Source: [Mycobacterium] crassicus
GTDB taxonomy: Bacteria; Actinomycetota; Actinomycetes; Mycobacteriales; Mycobacteriaceae
NCBI RefSeq assembly: GCF_020181615.1
Contig: NZ_CP084029.1
Coordinates: 2,806,640 to 2,870,639 of the forward strand
DNA length: 64,000 nt
Reading direction: 5' to 3'
Under the pieces are notes generated by a model, which was not told the origin of the DNA, searched no databases, and saw only the letters and a program-made list of their open reading frames with translations. A program made the position numbers and the translations under genes. Positions 35,773 through 44,681 of the stretch are shown here, in pieces; the first letter of the stretch is position 1; each line of letters starts with the position of its first letter.

Positions 35773-36738
35773 ATGGCAAAGGCAGATGCCACCACCAGTC
35801 GGATCGACGGCGATCTGGACACCCAGAGCCCAGCCGCAGATCTGGTGCGGGTGTACCTCAACGGTATCGGCAAGACCGCTTTGCTCAATGCCGCCGATGA
35901 AGTGGATCTTGCCAAGCGCATCGAAGCCGGGCTCTACGCACAGCACCTGCTCGACACCCGCAAACGTTTCGGCGAGAAGCGCAAGCGTGAGTTGGCCGTG
36001 GTGGTGCGCGACGGCCGGGCCGCCCGCCAGCATCTGCTGGAAGCCAACCTGCGACTGGTGGTCTCCCTGGCCAAGCGCTACACCGGCCGGGGTATGCCGT
36101 TGCTGGACCTGATCCAGGAGGGCAACCTGGGGCTGATCCGCGCCATGGAGAAATTCGACTACGCAAAGGGTTTCAAGTTCTCCACCTACGCCACCTGGTG
36201 GATCCGTCAGGCGATCACCCGGGGCATGGCCGATCAGAGCCGCACCATCCGGCTCCCGGTGCACCTGGTCGAACAGGTCAACAAGCTGGCCAGGATCAAG
36301 CGCGAGATGCATCAGCAGCTCGGCCGCGAGGCCACCGATGAAGAGCTCGCCGCCGAATCGGGTATTCCGGCGGGGAAGATCAACGACCTGCTGGAGCACA
36401 GCCGCGACCCGGTGAGCCTGGACATGCCGGTCGGCTCCGATGAGGAGGCTCCGCTCGGCGACTTCATCGAGGACTCCGAGGCGATGTCCGCCGAGAACGC
36501 CGTCATCTCCGAGCTGCTGCACACCGACATCCGCAGCGTCCTGGCCACCCTCGACGAGCGTGAGCACCAGGTGATCCGGCTGCGGTTCGGTCTCGATGAC
36601 GGACAACCCCGCACGCTGGACCAGATCGGCAAGCTGTTCGGCCTGTCCCGCGAGCGGGTCCGGCAGATCGAGCGCGAGGTGATGACGAAGCTGCGCCACG
36701 GTGAGCGTGCCGACCGGTTGCGCTCCTACGCCAGCTGA
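35773..36738 (+). CDS. sigB: SigB, alternative group 2 sigma factor
   Basis: A 321-residue group 2 sigma factor (Rv2710), close to the core of SigA but without the long N-terminal tail. Region 1.2 starts [17 protein letters not shown]. Region 2 has [20 protein letters not shown] and [14 protein letters not shown]. Region 3 has [19 protein letters not shown]. Region 4.2 is [18 protein letters not shown]. It supports stress and stationary-phase transcription. GGGAGG precedes ATG 35773. A SigE/SigH-type promoter lies just upstream and a 16-pair terminator follows. The next gene, ideR, is in the same order in all mycobacteria. Confidence 0.96.
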   Translation: MAKADATTSRIDGDLDTQSPAADLVRVYLNGIGKTALLNAADEVDLAKRIEAGLYAQHLLDTRKRFGEKRKRELAVVVRDGRAARQHLLEANLRLVVSLAKRYTGRGMPLLDLIQEGNLGLIRAMEKFDYAKGFKFSTYATWWIRQAITRGMADQSRTIRLPVHLVEQVNKLARIKREMHQQLGREATDEELAAESGIPAGKINDLLEHSRDPVSLDMPVGSDEEAPLGDFIEDSEAMSAENAVISELLHTDIRSVLATLDEREHQVIRLRFGLDDGQPRTLDQIGKLFGLSRERVRQIEREVMTKLRHGERADRLRSYAS

Positions 36739-36756
36739 CACCGACTGATGGCCCGT

Positions 36757-36795
36757 TCCGCCGGGCCACCGCCAACCGAGCGGTGGCCCGGCGGA
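36757..36795 (+). terminator. Perfect 16-bp hairpin between sigB and ideR
   Basis: TCCGCCGGGCCACCGC at 36757-36772 and its exact complement GCGGTGGCCCGGCGGA at 36780-36795 enclose a seven-base loop, 18 bases after the sigB stop. It is the longest perfect stem among the hairpins listed here. No T-tract follows, which is usual for mycobacterial terminators. It should insulate ideR from sigB. Confidence 0.8.
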
Positions 36796-36884
36796 CTTGC
36801 GCTGCGGCGCGGGCACACCGGCATCGTTGTAGTAACCGCGCGCCGAACCGTCGAAGTAGACTCGTCTGCGACGGAAGGTGCCGA

Positions 36885-37577
36885 ATGAATGACTTGGTTG
36901 ATACCACCGAGATGTACCTCAGGACGATCTACGACCTTGAGGAAGAGGGTGTCACCCCCCTGCGCGCACGGATAGCCGAGCGCCTGGAGCAGAGCGGGCC
37001 GACCGTCAGCCAGACGGTTTCCCGAATGGAACGCGACGGCCTGCTGCGGGTGGCCGGCGATCGACATCTCGAACTCACCGAGAAGGGCCGCAACCTAGCC
37101 GTCTCGGTGATGCGCAAGCATCGGCTCGCCGAGCGACTGCTCGTCGACATCATCGGATTGCCCCTGGAGGACGTCCACGCCGAGGCCTGCCGCTGGGAGC
37201 ACGTGATGAGCGAGGACGTCGAGCGTCGCATTGTGCAGGTGCTCGACAACCCGACCACCTCGCCGTTCGGCAACCCGATTCCGGGCCTGCCGGACCTCGG
37301 CTTCGACAAAGAGTCGCGCAGCTGGGATTCCGACCTGGTGCGGCTGACCGAACTGCCGGCCGGCTCACCGGTGGCGGTGGTGGTGCGCCAGCTCACCGAA
37401 CACGTGCAGGGCGACATCGATCTGATCACCCGGCTCAAGGAGGCCGGTGTGGTGCCGAACGCCCGGGTGACCGTCGAGGCCGACGAGGACGACGGGGTGA
37501 CCATCGTGATGCCCGGCCACACCGACGTGAGCCTGCCCTACGAGATGGCGCACGCCGTGAAGGTTCAGAAGGTCTGA
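36885..37577 (+). CDS. ideR: IdeR, iron-dependent DtxR-family regulator
   Basis: A 230-residue DtxR-family regulator (Rv2711), same length as in M. tuberculosis. The winged-helix starts MNDLVDTTEMYLRTIYDLEE and the recognition helix is GPTVSQTVSRMERDGL. Metal-site ligands appear in VMRKHRLAERLL, AEACRWEHVMSEDV and HVQGDIDLI. An SH3-like domain ends the protein. With iron bound it represses siderophore genes and activates iron storage. GGAAGG precedes ATG 36885. No IdeR box was found in the window. Its stop overlaps a hairpin at 37576-37599. Confidence 0.96.
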   Translation: MNDLVDTTEMYLRTIYDLEEEGVTPLRARIAERLEQSGPTVSQTVSRMERDGLLRVAGDRHLELTEKGRNLAVSVMRKHRLAERLLVDIIGLPLEDVHAEACRWEHVMSEDVERRIVQVLDNPTTSPFGNPIPGLPDLGFDKESRSWDSDLVRLTELPAGSPVAVVVRQLTEHVQGDIDLITRLKEAGVVPNARVTVEADEDDGVTIVMPGHTDVSLPYEMAHAVKVQKV

Positions 37578-37640
37578 CCGCCGGGCTCATGCGGCGGTCC
37601 CAGCTTCGCCTCTCCTCCGTCGAACCTCGCTGAACCGCTC
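37576..37640. repeat. Hairpin plus dispersed repeat after ideR
   Basis: GACCGCCG (37576-37583) pairs with CGGCGGTC (37592-37599) around an eight-base loop, starting in the ideR stop codon. From 37592 the sequence runs for about 49 bases with close identity to the tandem unit at 27206 and to 57291, including CTCTCCTCCGTCGA. It ends just before the stop of the convergent DUF4192 gene at 37644. It looks like a terminator that belongs to a repeat family. Confidence 0.75.
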
Positions 37641-37643
37641 GGC

Positions 37644-38702
37644 TCAACCGGCCCGCTGCCCCAACCCCTGCCGCCCAGGCAACTGCACGCCGAGCTGCCG
37701 TGCGAGCCGATAGCCGGTGTCGGCCAACCCGCGGATCCGGTCCGGCCGCAACCCGGACTGCAGTGCGGTGTCCAACAGGCCCGCCATCCGGTGCCGCGGA
37801 ACGCAGCGCAGGGCGGCCTCCAGGGACACCCCCGCCAGTGGCCCGTCCCCGCGTGCATAGGCACTGAACGCCAGCAGCACCAGCGCCTCCGCACGCCACG
37901 GCTCGGGAAGCGCCCGGGCCAACACTGACCACAACATCTCCGCGGCGGCCGCATGCTCACCAATCGCCAACGCGCATAGCGTGTCCCGGACCAGCACATC
38001 GGTCAACGAACTTCCCAGCCGGGCCAGTTCTTTGTCGGTCGGGGCCCGGCCAGCATCCACCGCGACGACGGCGGCTAGTACCTGTTCGACATCTCGGCGG
38101 GCCTGCTCGCGTGCATCACCCTGGGCTGCCGCCGCCCGGTCTGCAGCACAGTCGTCGATCACAGCACCCACCGCCGCACTGCGGGCCGCGTCGTCCGGGG
38201 CGATCACCGCCTGCAGGTCCGCCCGCCGGGGATAGAGCCGCCGCCCCTCCAGCACCGCGGCAGCGGCCAGCGGGGACGCCTCCGGGTCGTCGACCGGGCC
38301 GGCGGCGCCACAGCCGTCCACGCAGTGCCACCGCCCGCCGTGTACCACCTCGTCGACCACGTGCGCACCCAGCAGTTCGATGTTGTTGCGCGCCAGTTCC
38401 TCGGACAGCGTGTCGATCAGCCGGCGGTGCTGGTCGTCGCAGACCGGGCAGTGCGCCCCCGCGGCGTCGACGATCACCGCGATCGCTGCTGCCGGACCGG
38501 CCGCCGCGGCGACCTCGGCGAGGTGGCCGACGTTGTCGGTGAGTTCCTCGGACAGGTCGACCCGCAGCACTGAGCCCAGTTCACCGCGATCGACTGCGAT
38601 CAGGACCAAGGATTTCTCCGGCACGAAACCGAGGATGGCAGGCAGCGCCGCGATCAACGCGCCGGGTCGATTCAGGCTGAATTCCGGTTGCTTCGTCGTC
38701 AT
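37644..38702 (-). CDS. DUF4192 protein
   Basis: A 352-residue protein equivalent to Rv2712c. The DUF4192 start is LNRPGALIAALPAILGFVPEKSLVLIAVD. Further conserved blocks are HCPVCDDQHRRLIDTL and RWHCVDGCGAAGPV, which carry cysteines. The C-terminal half is helical, with repeats typical of the family (VLLAFSAYARGDGPLAGVSLEAAL). No function is established. ATG 38702 (MTTKQPEFSLN) gives the length of the M. tuberculosis protein; ATG 38732 is possible. It is divergent from sthA and ends at the dispersed repeat after ideR. Confidence 0.82.
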   Translation of the reverse strand: MTTKQPEFSLNRPGALIAALPAILGFVPEKSLVLIAVDRGELGSVLRVDLSEELTDNVGHLAEVAAAAGPAAAIAVIVDAAGAHCPVCDDQHRRLIDTLSEELARNNIELLGAHVVDEVVHGGRWHCVDGCGAAGPVDDPEASPLAAAAVLEGRRLYPRRADLQAVIAPDDAARSAAVGAVIDDCAADRAAAAQGDAREQARRDVEQVLAAVVAVDAGRAPTDKELARLGSSLTDVLVRDTLCALAIGEHAAAAEMLWSVLARALPEPWRAEALVLLAFSAYARGDGPLAGVSLEAALRCVPRHRMAGLLDTALQSGLRPDRIRGLADTGYRLARQLGVQLPGRQGLGQRAG

Positions 38703-38853
38703 GGCAGCAACGTTGACGACCGCCACCGTCATCGGGGGCTCGCCCGTCGGGCGTGCGCCGCCACATTGTGAATGAACCGGCAACTGTGAGTCGGCCGTCC
38801 GGGTGGGCGGTTTCGGGTGCACGACGCGACGAATGAGCGTAAGTGTCGGTGTC

Positions 38854-40269
38854 ATGGATTCGAAGCGTGAGTACGACGTCGTCGTCATCGGTTCAGGTCC
38901 CGGGGGGCAGAAGGCCGCGATCGCCTCGGCCAAACTCGGCAAGTCGGTTGCGGTGGTCGAGCGCGGCCGGATGATCGGCGGGGTCTGCGTCAACACCGGA
39001 ACCATTCCGTCCAAGACGCTACGTGAGGCGGTGCTCTACCTGACCGGGATGAATCAACGCGAACTGTACGGCGCCAGCTACCGGGTCAAGGACAAGATCA
39101 CCCCGGCCGATCTGCTGGCGCGCACCCAGCATGTCATCGGTAGGGAAATCGAAGTGGTGCGAAACCAGTTGATGCGCAACCGCATCGACCTGCTCGTCGG
39201 CCACGGGCGTTTCATCGACCCGCACACGGTCGTCGTCGAGGAGCACAATCGCGCCGAAAAGACCACCATCACAGGTGATTACATCGTGATCGCCACCGGC
39301 ACCAAACCGGTCCGCCCGCCCGGGGTCCAGTTCGATGAGGAACGCGTGCTGGACTCCGACGGAATCCTCGACCTGAGATTCATACCGTCGTCGATGGTGG
39401 TGGTCGGCGCCGGGGTCATCGGGATCGAGTACGCGTCGATGTTCGCCGCGCTGGGAACCCGGGTCACGGTGGTGGAGAAACGCGACTCCATGCTGGAGTT
39501 CTGCGACCCCGAGGTCGTCGAGGCCCTGCGCTTTCACCTGCGCGACCTGGCGGTGACGTTCCGGTTCGGCGAAGAGGTGACCGGTGTCGACGTCAGCGCG
39601 ACCGGGACCGTCACTACGTTGGCCAGCGGCAAGCAGATTCCCGCCGAGACGGTCATGTACTCGGCTGGCCGCCAGGGCCACACCGCTCACCTCGACCTGG
39701 CCACCGCCGGGCTGGAAAGCGACGCCCGGGGCCGGATCGTGGTCGACGACACCTACCGGACGTCGGTGGATCACATCTACGCCGTCGGGGACGTGATCGG
39801 CTTCCCGGCGCTGGCCGCGACATCGATGGAGCAGGGCCGGCTGGCCGCCTACCACGCATTCGGCGAACCGACCGACGGGATCACCGACCTGCAGCCGATC
39901 GGGATCTACTCGATCCCGGAAGTCTCCTATGTCGGGGCGACCGAACTCGAACTGACCCGCAACGCGATCCCCTACGAGGTGGGGGTGGCCCGCTACCGGG
40001 AGCTGGCCCGCGGCCAGATCGCCGGCGACTCGTACGGCATGCTCAAGCTGCTGGTGTCGACCACCGATCTGAAACTGCTCGGAGTGCACATCTTCGGGAC
40101 CAACGCGACCGAGATGGTGCACATCGGTCAAGCCGTCATGGGATGCGGCGGCACGGTGGAATACCTCGTCGACGCGGTCTTCAACTACCCGACGTTCTCC
40201 GAGGCCTACAAGAACGCCGCCCTGGATGTGATGAACAAGATGCGGGCCCTGCAACAGTTCCGCGGCTGA
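38854..40269 (+). CDS. sthA: Soluble pyridine nucleotide transhydrogenase
   Basis: A 471-residue flavoprotein disulfide-reductase-type enzyme (Rv2713) that exchanges hydride between NADPH and NAD. FAD binding is by [20 protein letters not shown]. The redox motif that is CxxxxC in lipoamide dehydrogenases reads [10 protein letters not shown] here (Cys45, Thr50), the SthA hallmark. The NAD(P) motif is [19 protein letters not shown]. The C-terminal interface includes [22 protein letters not shown] 38854 begins [11 protein letters not shown] and fits homologs. It has its own divergent promoter region with the DUF4192 gene. Confidence 0.93.
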   Translation: MDSKREYDVVVIGSGPGGQKAAIASAKLGKSVAVVERGRMIGGVCVNTGTIPSKTLREAVLYLTGMNQRELYGASYRVKDKITPADLLARTQHVIGREIEVVRNQLMRNRIDLLVGHGRFIDPHTVVVEEHNRAEKTTITGDYIVIATGTKPVRPPGVQFDEERVLDSDGILDLRFIPSSMVVVGAGVIGIEYASMFAALGTRVTVVEKRDSMLEFCDPEVVEALRFHLRDLAVTFRFGEEVTGVDVSATGTVTTLASGKQIPAETVMYSAGRQGHTAHLDLATAGLESDARGRIVVDDTYRTSVDHIYAVGDVIGFPALAATSMEQGRLAAYHAFGEPTDGITDLQPIGIYSIPEVSYVGATELELTRNAIPYEVGVARYRELARGQIAGDSYGMLKLLVSTTDLKLLGVHIFGTNATEMVHIGQAVMGCGGTVEYLVDAVFNYPTFSEAYKNAALDVMNKMRALQQFRG

Positions 40270-40442
40270 GGCACGATCCGCCCTTTCACCGGTGAGCGAA
40301 CACCAAAGCACCGGGGAATTCACCCACCGCCCGAGCACGTTCCCCAACACATGCGCGCATCCGTTTTCCGATGCGACCCGACGTGGGGGAAACTGGACGG
40401 TGCGATCCACATTGAGATCGGCACGACGAGGAGGCGAAGGCC

Positions 40443-41420
40443 ATGGCCGACCATCCGGACATCGGTCCCGACCGGGGCCGGCACTACCAGCCCGATCAGA
40501 GCGGCATGTATGAGCTGGAGGTTCCGGCACCACAGCTGACGACGCCGGACGGCGCGGGCCCGGTCCTGATCCACGCGTTGGAGGGATTCTCCGACGCCGG
40601 CCATGCGATCCGGCTGGCGGCCGGGCATCTCAAGTCCGCCCTCGACAGTGAGCTGGTGGCGTCGTTCGCGATCGACGACCTGCTGGACTACCGGTCCCGG
40701 CGACCCCTGATGACGTTCAAGTCCGATCACTTCACCAACTACGCCGAGCCCGAGCTCAGCCTGTACGCGTTGCGTGACAGCGCCGGGACGCCGTTCCTGC
40801 TGCTGGCCGGCATGGAGCCCGACCTCAAGTGGGAGCGGTTCATCACCGCGGTGCGGCTTCTGGCGGAGCGCCTCGGGGTGCGCCAGACCATCGGTTTGGG
40901 CACCATCCCGATGGCGGTCCCCCACACCCGGCCGGTGACGCTGACGGCGCACTCCAACAATCGTGAGCTGATCGCCGACTTCACCCCGTGGATCACCGAG
41001 GTCCAGGTTCCCGGCAGCGCCTCCAACCTGCTGGAGTACCGGATGGCCCAGCACGGCCACGAAGTCGTCGGTTTCACCGTGCACGTGCCGCACTACGTGT
41101 CGCAGACCGACTACCCGGAGGCCGCCGAAGCTCTGCTCAAGCAGGCCGCCAAGACGGGGTCGCTGCAGTTGCCGCTCACCGAGCTCACCGAGGCCGCTGC
41201 CGAGATCCGCACCAAGATCAACGAACAGGTCGAGGCGAGCGCCGAGGTGGCGCAGGTTGTCACCGCGCTGGAAGGCCAGTACGACGCGTTCATCGCGGCC
41301 CAGGAGAACCGGTCGCTGCTGGCACGTGACGAGGAGTTGCCCAGCGCCGACGAACTCGGTGCCGAGTTCGAGCGGTTCCTGGCGCAGGAGGCGCGGAAGA
41401 ACCTCGACGGCGACGACTAG
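40443..41420 (+). CDS. PAC2-family protein (Rv2714-like)
   Basis: A 325-residue protein of the PAC2 (proteasome assembly chaperone-like) family, equivalent to Rv2714. The core includes PVLIHALEGFSDAGHAIRLAAGHL near the N-terminus and LGLGTIPMAVPHTRPVTLTAHS-type strands (seen as GTIPMAVPHTRPVTLTAHS). A helical C-terminal part of about 80 residues ends in an acidic tail. The structure of the M. tuberculosis protein is known but its role is not; proteasome assembly is not proven. GAGGAGGCGAAGGCC precedes ATG 40443. A 173-bp gap after sthA shows a weak palindrome only. Confidence 0.83.
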   Translation: MADHPDIGPDRGRHYQPDQSGMYELEVPAPQLTTPDGAGPVLIHALEGFSDAGHAIRLAAGHLKSALDSELVASFAIDDLLDYRSRRPLMTFKSDHFTNYAEPELSLYALRDSAGTPFLLLAGMEPDLKWERFITAVRLLAERLGVRQTIGLGTIPMAVPHTRPVTLTAHSNNRELIADFTPWITEVQVPGSASNLLEYRMAQHGHEVVGFTVHVPHYVSQTDYPEAAEALLKQAAKTGSLQLPLTELTEAAAEIRTKINEQVEASAEVAQVVTALEGQYDAFIAAQENRSLLARDEELPSADELGAEFERFLAQEARKNLDGDD

Positions 41421-41436
41421 AGCGTCGGGGCGCGGC

Positions 41437-41919
41437 CTACGCGCGCTGGAGCGCGGCGGTGAGGTGGTTCTGCGCCGGTTGACCGACCGCGCCCATGTCG
41501 AGGGTGTAGGACAACTCGTCCCCGTTGAGGCGATAGTGCCGGCTCAACACCGACACCTCCTTGGCGGTCGGCGCCAGGCCGATCGTCGGGGCGGACATCT
41601 GCAGGTCGATACCGTCCGCACTGACCGTGTAGCTGCCCACCTCGATCTCGGTGATGCCGCTCGGGTGCGCCAGCACCCATTCGATCCGGCCCAGCTCCGG
41701 CACGCGCAGGTAACCGGCCTCGGCGTGCAGCGGCAGCCCGTCGGCGGCCGACTTGGTCTTCTGGCCATAGACCAGAAACGGCTTGCCGACGTGCGAGAAC
41801 ACAACCTCTTCGAGGTAGTCGAACGTCGCGATCGTGGGGTATATCCCCCTGCCCCGGCCCGTCCAGGTGCCTAACAGCGGGGCCAGCTCCACAAGATTCG
41901 GATGCAGGTCAGGTGCCAT
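41437..41919 (-). CDS. Nitrobindin-family haem protein
   Basis: A 160-residue beta-barrel protein equivalent to Rv2717c. The family mark GTWTGRGRGIYPTI is at about residues 17-30. The probable haem-iron ligand is the histidine in the C-terminal NHLTAAL (His152). Nitrobindins bind ferric haem, react with nitric oxide and can detoxify peroxynitrite. It lies 16 bases from the convergent PAC2 gene and 36 bases downstream of nrdR, so it may be co-transcribed with nrdR. Confidence 0.88.
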   Translation of the reverse strand: MAPDLHPNLVELAPLLGTWTGRGRGIYPTIATFDYLEEVVFSHVGKPFLVYGQKTKSAADGLPLHAEAGYLRVPELGRIEWVLAHPSGITEIEVGSYTVSADGIDLQMSAPTIGLAPTAKEVSVLSRHYRLNGDELSYTLDMGAVGQPAQNHLTAALQRA

Positions 41920-41955
41920 GTCGCCAGCGTAGTGCGCGCTGCGGCTCGGCGAAGC

Positions 41956-42420
41956 TCAACCGGTGCTGGGAACTTCGCGGTGCTCTCGCAGCGCCTCGAT
42001 CTCCCGCTCGAAATCAGCGGCCGACGAGAACGACCGGTACACCGAGGCGAATCGCAGGTAGGCGACTTCGTCGAGTTCACGCAGTGGGCCCAGGATCGCC
42101 AAACCGACTTCGTGGCTGGGGATCTCCGGGGACCCCGCCGCCCGCACGGCGTCTTCCACCTGCTGGGCCAACAGATTCAGCGCGTCGTCGTCGACCTGCC
42201 GGCCCTGACACGCTCGGCGAACCCCGCTGATGACCTTCTCCCGACTGAACGGTTCGGTGACGCCGCTGCGCTTGACCACCGACAGCACCGCGGTCTCGAC
42301 GGTGGAGAAGCGGCGGCCGCATTCGGGACAGGAGCGCCGGCGCCGGATGGCCTGACCCTCATCGGTTTCGCGGGAATCCACCACCCGGGAGTCTGGATGG
42401 CGACAAAACGGGCAATGCAT
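41956..42420 (-). CDS. nrdR: NrdR, ribonucleotide reductase repressor
   Basis: A 154-residue NrdR (Rv2718c). The zinc ribbon is MHCPFC (Cys3/6) with [17 protein letters not shown] (Cys31/34). The ATP-cone domain starts [22 protein letters not shown]. NrdR senses dATP/ATP and represses ribonucleotide reductase genes through NrdR boxes, which were not seen in this window. GAAGGAGCGGCC gives a strong ribosome-binding site for ATG 42420. It follows chiZ by 154 bp. Confidence 0.95.
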   Translation of the reverse strand: MHCPFCRHPDSRVVDSRETDEGQAIRRRRSCPECGRRFSTVETAVLSVVKRSGVTEPFSREKVISGVRRACQGRQVDDDALNLLAQQVEDAVRAAGSPEIPSHEVGLAILGPLRELDEVAYLRFASVYRSFSSAADFEREIEALREHREVPSTG

Positions 42421-42574
42421 GGCCGCTCCTTCGCCGTGCCGGGCTCCGGATACCTCCGAGGACGGAGCCACCGCAGACAACGAAGCCCACTGGGACAACT
42501 GCGAGCGTACCTGCGCGGCCGACGGGCAGCGGCCCACAGTAGCCACAATCCGCGGCCGGCCGGGCATTCCGAGG

Positions 42575-43069
42575 TCAGCCGATAGGCGTGATCAGGGGCT
42601 GACCGGCGTCCAGCGTCGCCGACTCCAGCGCGTTGAGCTCGCGGATACGCTCGACCACCTGATGGGTCGGCGCGTCGGGGGCGACCCGGGCCGCCAGGTG
42701 CTGCAGGCTCTCACCGCTTTGGACCCGCACCACACCCAGCTGTTCGGGCACTGCAGGGGCGCCACCGGCCGTCGCCCCACCCAACTGTGCGACCAACCCG
42801 AGCCACACCGTGAACGCCGCGGCGATCAGGGCGAGCACCACGGTGGTCGCCGGGGTGATCGGGCGCGGGCGGTGCGCGGCGCGGGACATCGACACACCGG
42901 TCCCGCGGTGCCCCAGCGGCGCACCGCTGGGTCGCGACCGGGCGAGCCGCACCGGGCGGGTCGGCACCGCACCACCGCGAGCCGGCGCCCCGGGACGCCG
43001 GTAGACCCGGACCGGCGCGGCGGTACCGGCCCGATCGAACGTCGGAGCGAACGTGTCGGTGAGCATCAT
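42575..43069 (-). CDS. chiZ: ChiZ, SOS-linked LysM cell-division protein
   Basis: A 164-residue membrane protein equivalent to Rv2719c. The N-terminal half is basic, disordered and Arg/Pro-rich. One membrane helix follows ([20 protein letters not shown]). A C-terminal LysM domain reads [21 protein letters not shown] to [16 protein letters not shown]. The M. tuberculosis protein slows division in the SOS response by acting at the septum. GGGAGAA lies six bases before ATG 43069. A LexA-like box (43106-43121) sits just upstream. The order nrdR-chiZ-lexA is as in M. tuberculosis. Confidence 0.88.
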   Translation of the reverse strand: MMLTDTFAPTFDRAGTAAPVRVYRRPGAPARGGAVPTRPVRLARSRPSGAPLGHRGTGVSMSRAAHRPRPITPATTVVLALIAAAFTVWLGLVAQLGGATAGGAPAVPEQLGVVRVQSGESLQHLAARVAPDAPTHQVVERIRELNALESATLDAGQPLITPIG

Positions 43070-43105
43070 GTGCGGTTCTCCCTCACTCGTCGTCGGCGAC
43101 CCTGT

Positions 43106-43121
43106 TCGCTCGACTGTTCGA
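43106..43121 (-). promoter_or_regulatory. LexA-like (SOS) box upstream of chiZ
   Basis: TCGCTC-GACT-GTTCGA at 43106-43121 matches the mycobacterial SOS consensus TCGAAC-N4-GTTCGA in one full half-site and four of six bases of the other. It lies 37 bases before the chiZ ATG. It is weaker than the lexA-proximal box, but it fits the known SOS induction of chiZ. Confidence 0.6.
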
Positions 43122-43234
43122 ATCATAATCGATTGTATGTTCGATATCCGAACATGTGATCGATTCGTTGTCGAACACATTAGCGGGAGCCACCGACAAG
43201 CCGCTGGCGTCTTCGAACACGCGCGCGACACACC

Positions 43235-43275
43235 TCGAACACATGTTTGATAAATCACGAGCGTGCGACTACATT
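43235..43275 (+). promoter_or_regulatory. lexA promoter overlapped by an SOS box
   Basis: The box TCGAAC-ACAT-GTTTGA at 43235-43250 differs from consensus at one base. It overlaps a -35 TTGATA (43247-43252), which is followed after 17 bases by a -10 TACATT (43270-43275). The predicted start falls at or within a base of ATG 43283, so lexA should be leaderless and autorepressed. Confidence 0.8.
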
Positions 43276-43282
43276 CGCACCC

Positions 43283-43975
43283 ATGAGCGACAGCAGCAGT
43301 AATTCGTCGACCAGCGCGCCGGACTCATCGCTGACCTCGCGGCAGCGCACCATCCTCGACGTCATCCGCGCGTCGGTGAACGAACGCGGTTATCCGCCGA
43401 GCATCCGTGAGATCGGCGACGCCGTCGGGCTGACCTCCACCTCATCGGTCGCTCACCAGTTGCGCACGCTGGAGCGCAAGGGCTACCTGCGTCGCGACCC
43501 GAACCGCCCCCGCGCCGTCGACGTCCGCGGTGCAGACGAAGCTGTGGCCGCAGCGGAAGCCGCGCCGCGGACCGAATTCGCCGGCTCGGACGCGCTGCCC
43601 GAACCCACCTTCGTTCCGGTGCTGGGCCGGATCGCGGCCGGCGGGCCGATCCTGGCCGAGGAAGCCGTCGAGGACGTGTTCCCGCTCCCCCGCGAACTGG
43701 TGGGAGAAGGAGAATTGTTCCTACTCAAGGTCGTCGGCGAGTCGATGGTGGACGCCGCGATCTGCGATGGCGACTGGGTGGTCGTGCGCCAGCAGAACGT
43801 CGCCGACAACGGTGACATCGTGGCCGCGATGATCGACGGCGAAGCGACCGTCAAGACCTTCAAGCGCACCGGCGGTCAGGTCTGGTTGATGCCGCACAAC
43901 CCCGTTTTCGACCCGATTCCGGGTAATGACGCGGTTGTGCTGGGCAAGGTCGTCACGGTCATCCGCAAGATCTGA
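43283..43975 (+). CDS. lexA: LexA, SOS repressor
   Basis: A 230-residue LexA (Rv2720). The winged helix includes [34 protein letters not shown]. The self-cleavage site is [10 protein letters not shown] (Ala119-Gly120). The catalytic pair is Ser154 in [10 protein letters not shown] and Lys191 in ATVKTFKR. Under DNA damage RecA-promoted cleavage opens the SOS regulon. The promoter is leaderless and carries an SOS box. A hairpin overlaps its stop codon (43973-43991), and the convergent folE gene ends four bases later. The ATG at 43283 is chosen from the promoter position and the family. Confidence 0.96.
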   Translation: MSDSSSNSSTSAPDSSLTSRQRTILDVIRASVNERGYPPSIREIGDAVGLTSTSSVAHQLRTLERKGYLRRDPNRPRAVDVRGADEAVAAAEAAPRTEFAGSDALPEPTFVPVLGRIAAGGPILAEEAVEDVFPLPRELVGEGELFLLKVVGESMVDAAICDGDWVVVRQQNVADNGDIVAAMIDGEATVKTFKRTGGQVWLMPHNPVFDPIPGNDAVVLGKVVTVIRKI

Positions 43976-43991
43976 CGGCCGGCCGCCGTCA
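43973..43991. terminator. Shared hairpin terminator of lexA and folE
   Basis: TGACGGC-CGGCC-GCCGTCA at 43973-43991 is a perfect seven-pair stem with a five-base loop, beginning with the lexA stop codon. It lies in the 20-bp gap before the folE stop, so it can serve both strands. Confidence 0.6.
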
Positions 43992-43995
43992 GCGG

Positions 43996-44592
43996 CTACC
44001 CGATGCCGGCCAGGGCGAAGAATTCCTGACGGGACCGCCCGTCAGTCCGCAGCGTGCCCAACAGGGCTGACGTCACGGTCGTGGATCCGCTGGCATGTAC
44101 CCCGCGCAACGTCATGCAGCTGTGCTCCGCGCGAAGCACCACGCCGACCGCACGCGGCTGCAGGTGGTCAGTGAGCCAGTCGGCGACCTGCTTGGTGAGG
44201 CGCTCCTGCACCTGCGGGCGGGCGGCGAAATAGTCGACGACCCGGGCCAGCTTGGACAACCCCAGGATGCGCTCTCCGGGTAGGTAGCCGACGCAGCCCG
44301 TCCCGGTGAACGGCAACAGATGGTGCTCGCAGACCGACCGGAACGGAATGTCGCGAACCAGAACCAGCTCGTCGTAACCCCCGTCGTTGGGGAATGTGGT
44401 TGCCTCGAAGGGTTTCGGGGCGAACATCTCGGCATAGGCGCGCGCCATCCGGCGCGGGGTGTTGCGCAGTTGTTCGTCGGCCGTGGAGATGCCCAGCGCG
44501 TGCAGGAATGCCGCGGCGGCCTCTTCGGCGGCGTCCAGGTCCGGAACCGGACGATCAGCCACCCGCAGGTCGGCATACATGGCTACTGACAT
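43996..44592 (-). CDS. folE: GTP cyclohydrolase I (FolE type)
   Basis: A 198-residue GTP cyclohydrolase I, which makes 7,8-dihydroneopterin triphosphate from GTP at the start of folate and pterin synthesis. Zinc ligands Cys88 and His91 are in SVCEHHLLPF and Cys159 in EHSCMTLRGV. The signature GERILGLSKLARVVDYF is intact. ATG 44592 is chosen because AAGGGGAGG precedes it; ATG 44619 would add nine residues. Mycobacteria have folE near ftsH elsewhere, so this is probably a second, separately controlled copy. It is divergent from a cysteine-rich regulator over 89 bp. Confidence 0.9.
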   Translation of the reverse strand: MSVAMYADLRVADRPVPDLDAAEEAAAAFLHALGISTADEQLRNTPRRMARAYAEMFAPKPFEATTFPNDGGYDELVLVRDIPFRSVCEHHLLPFTGTGCVGYLPGERILGLSKLARVVDYFAARPQVQERLTKQVADWLTDHLQPRAVGVVLRAEHSCMTLRGVHASGSTTVTSALLGTLRTDGRSRQEFFALAGIG

Positions 44593-44626
44593 CTCGCCCT
44601 CCCCTTCGACAATCAGCATTGCGTTT

Positions 44627-44675
44627 AGATTGGCGGCACTTAGCCCTATTTGTCAAGATTGATTGGTGTTACATT
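44627..44675. promoter_or_regulatory. Overlapping divergent promoters of folE and its regulator
   Basis: On the minus strand, TTGACA (44656-44651) and CAATCT (44632-44627), 18 bases apart, can serve folE. On the plus strand, TACATT at 44670-44675 is a -10 whose start would fall on ATG 44682, making the regulator leaderless. The two promoters share the segment around 44651-44675, so one bound regulator could control both. No clean palindrome was found. Confidence 0.5.
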
Positions 44676-44681
44676 GAGGCG

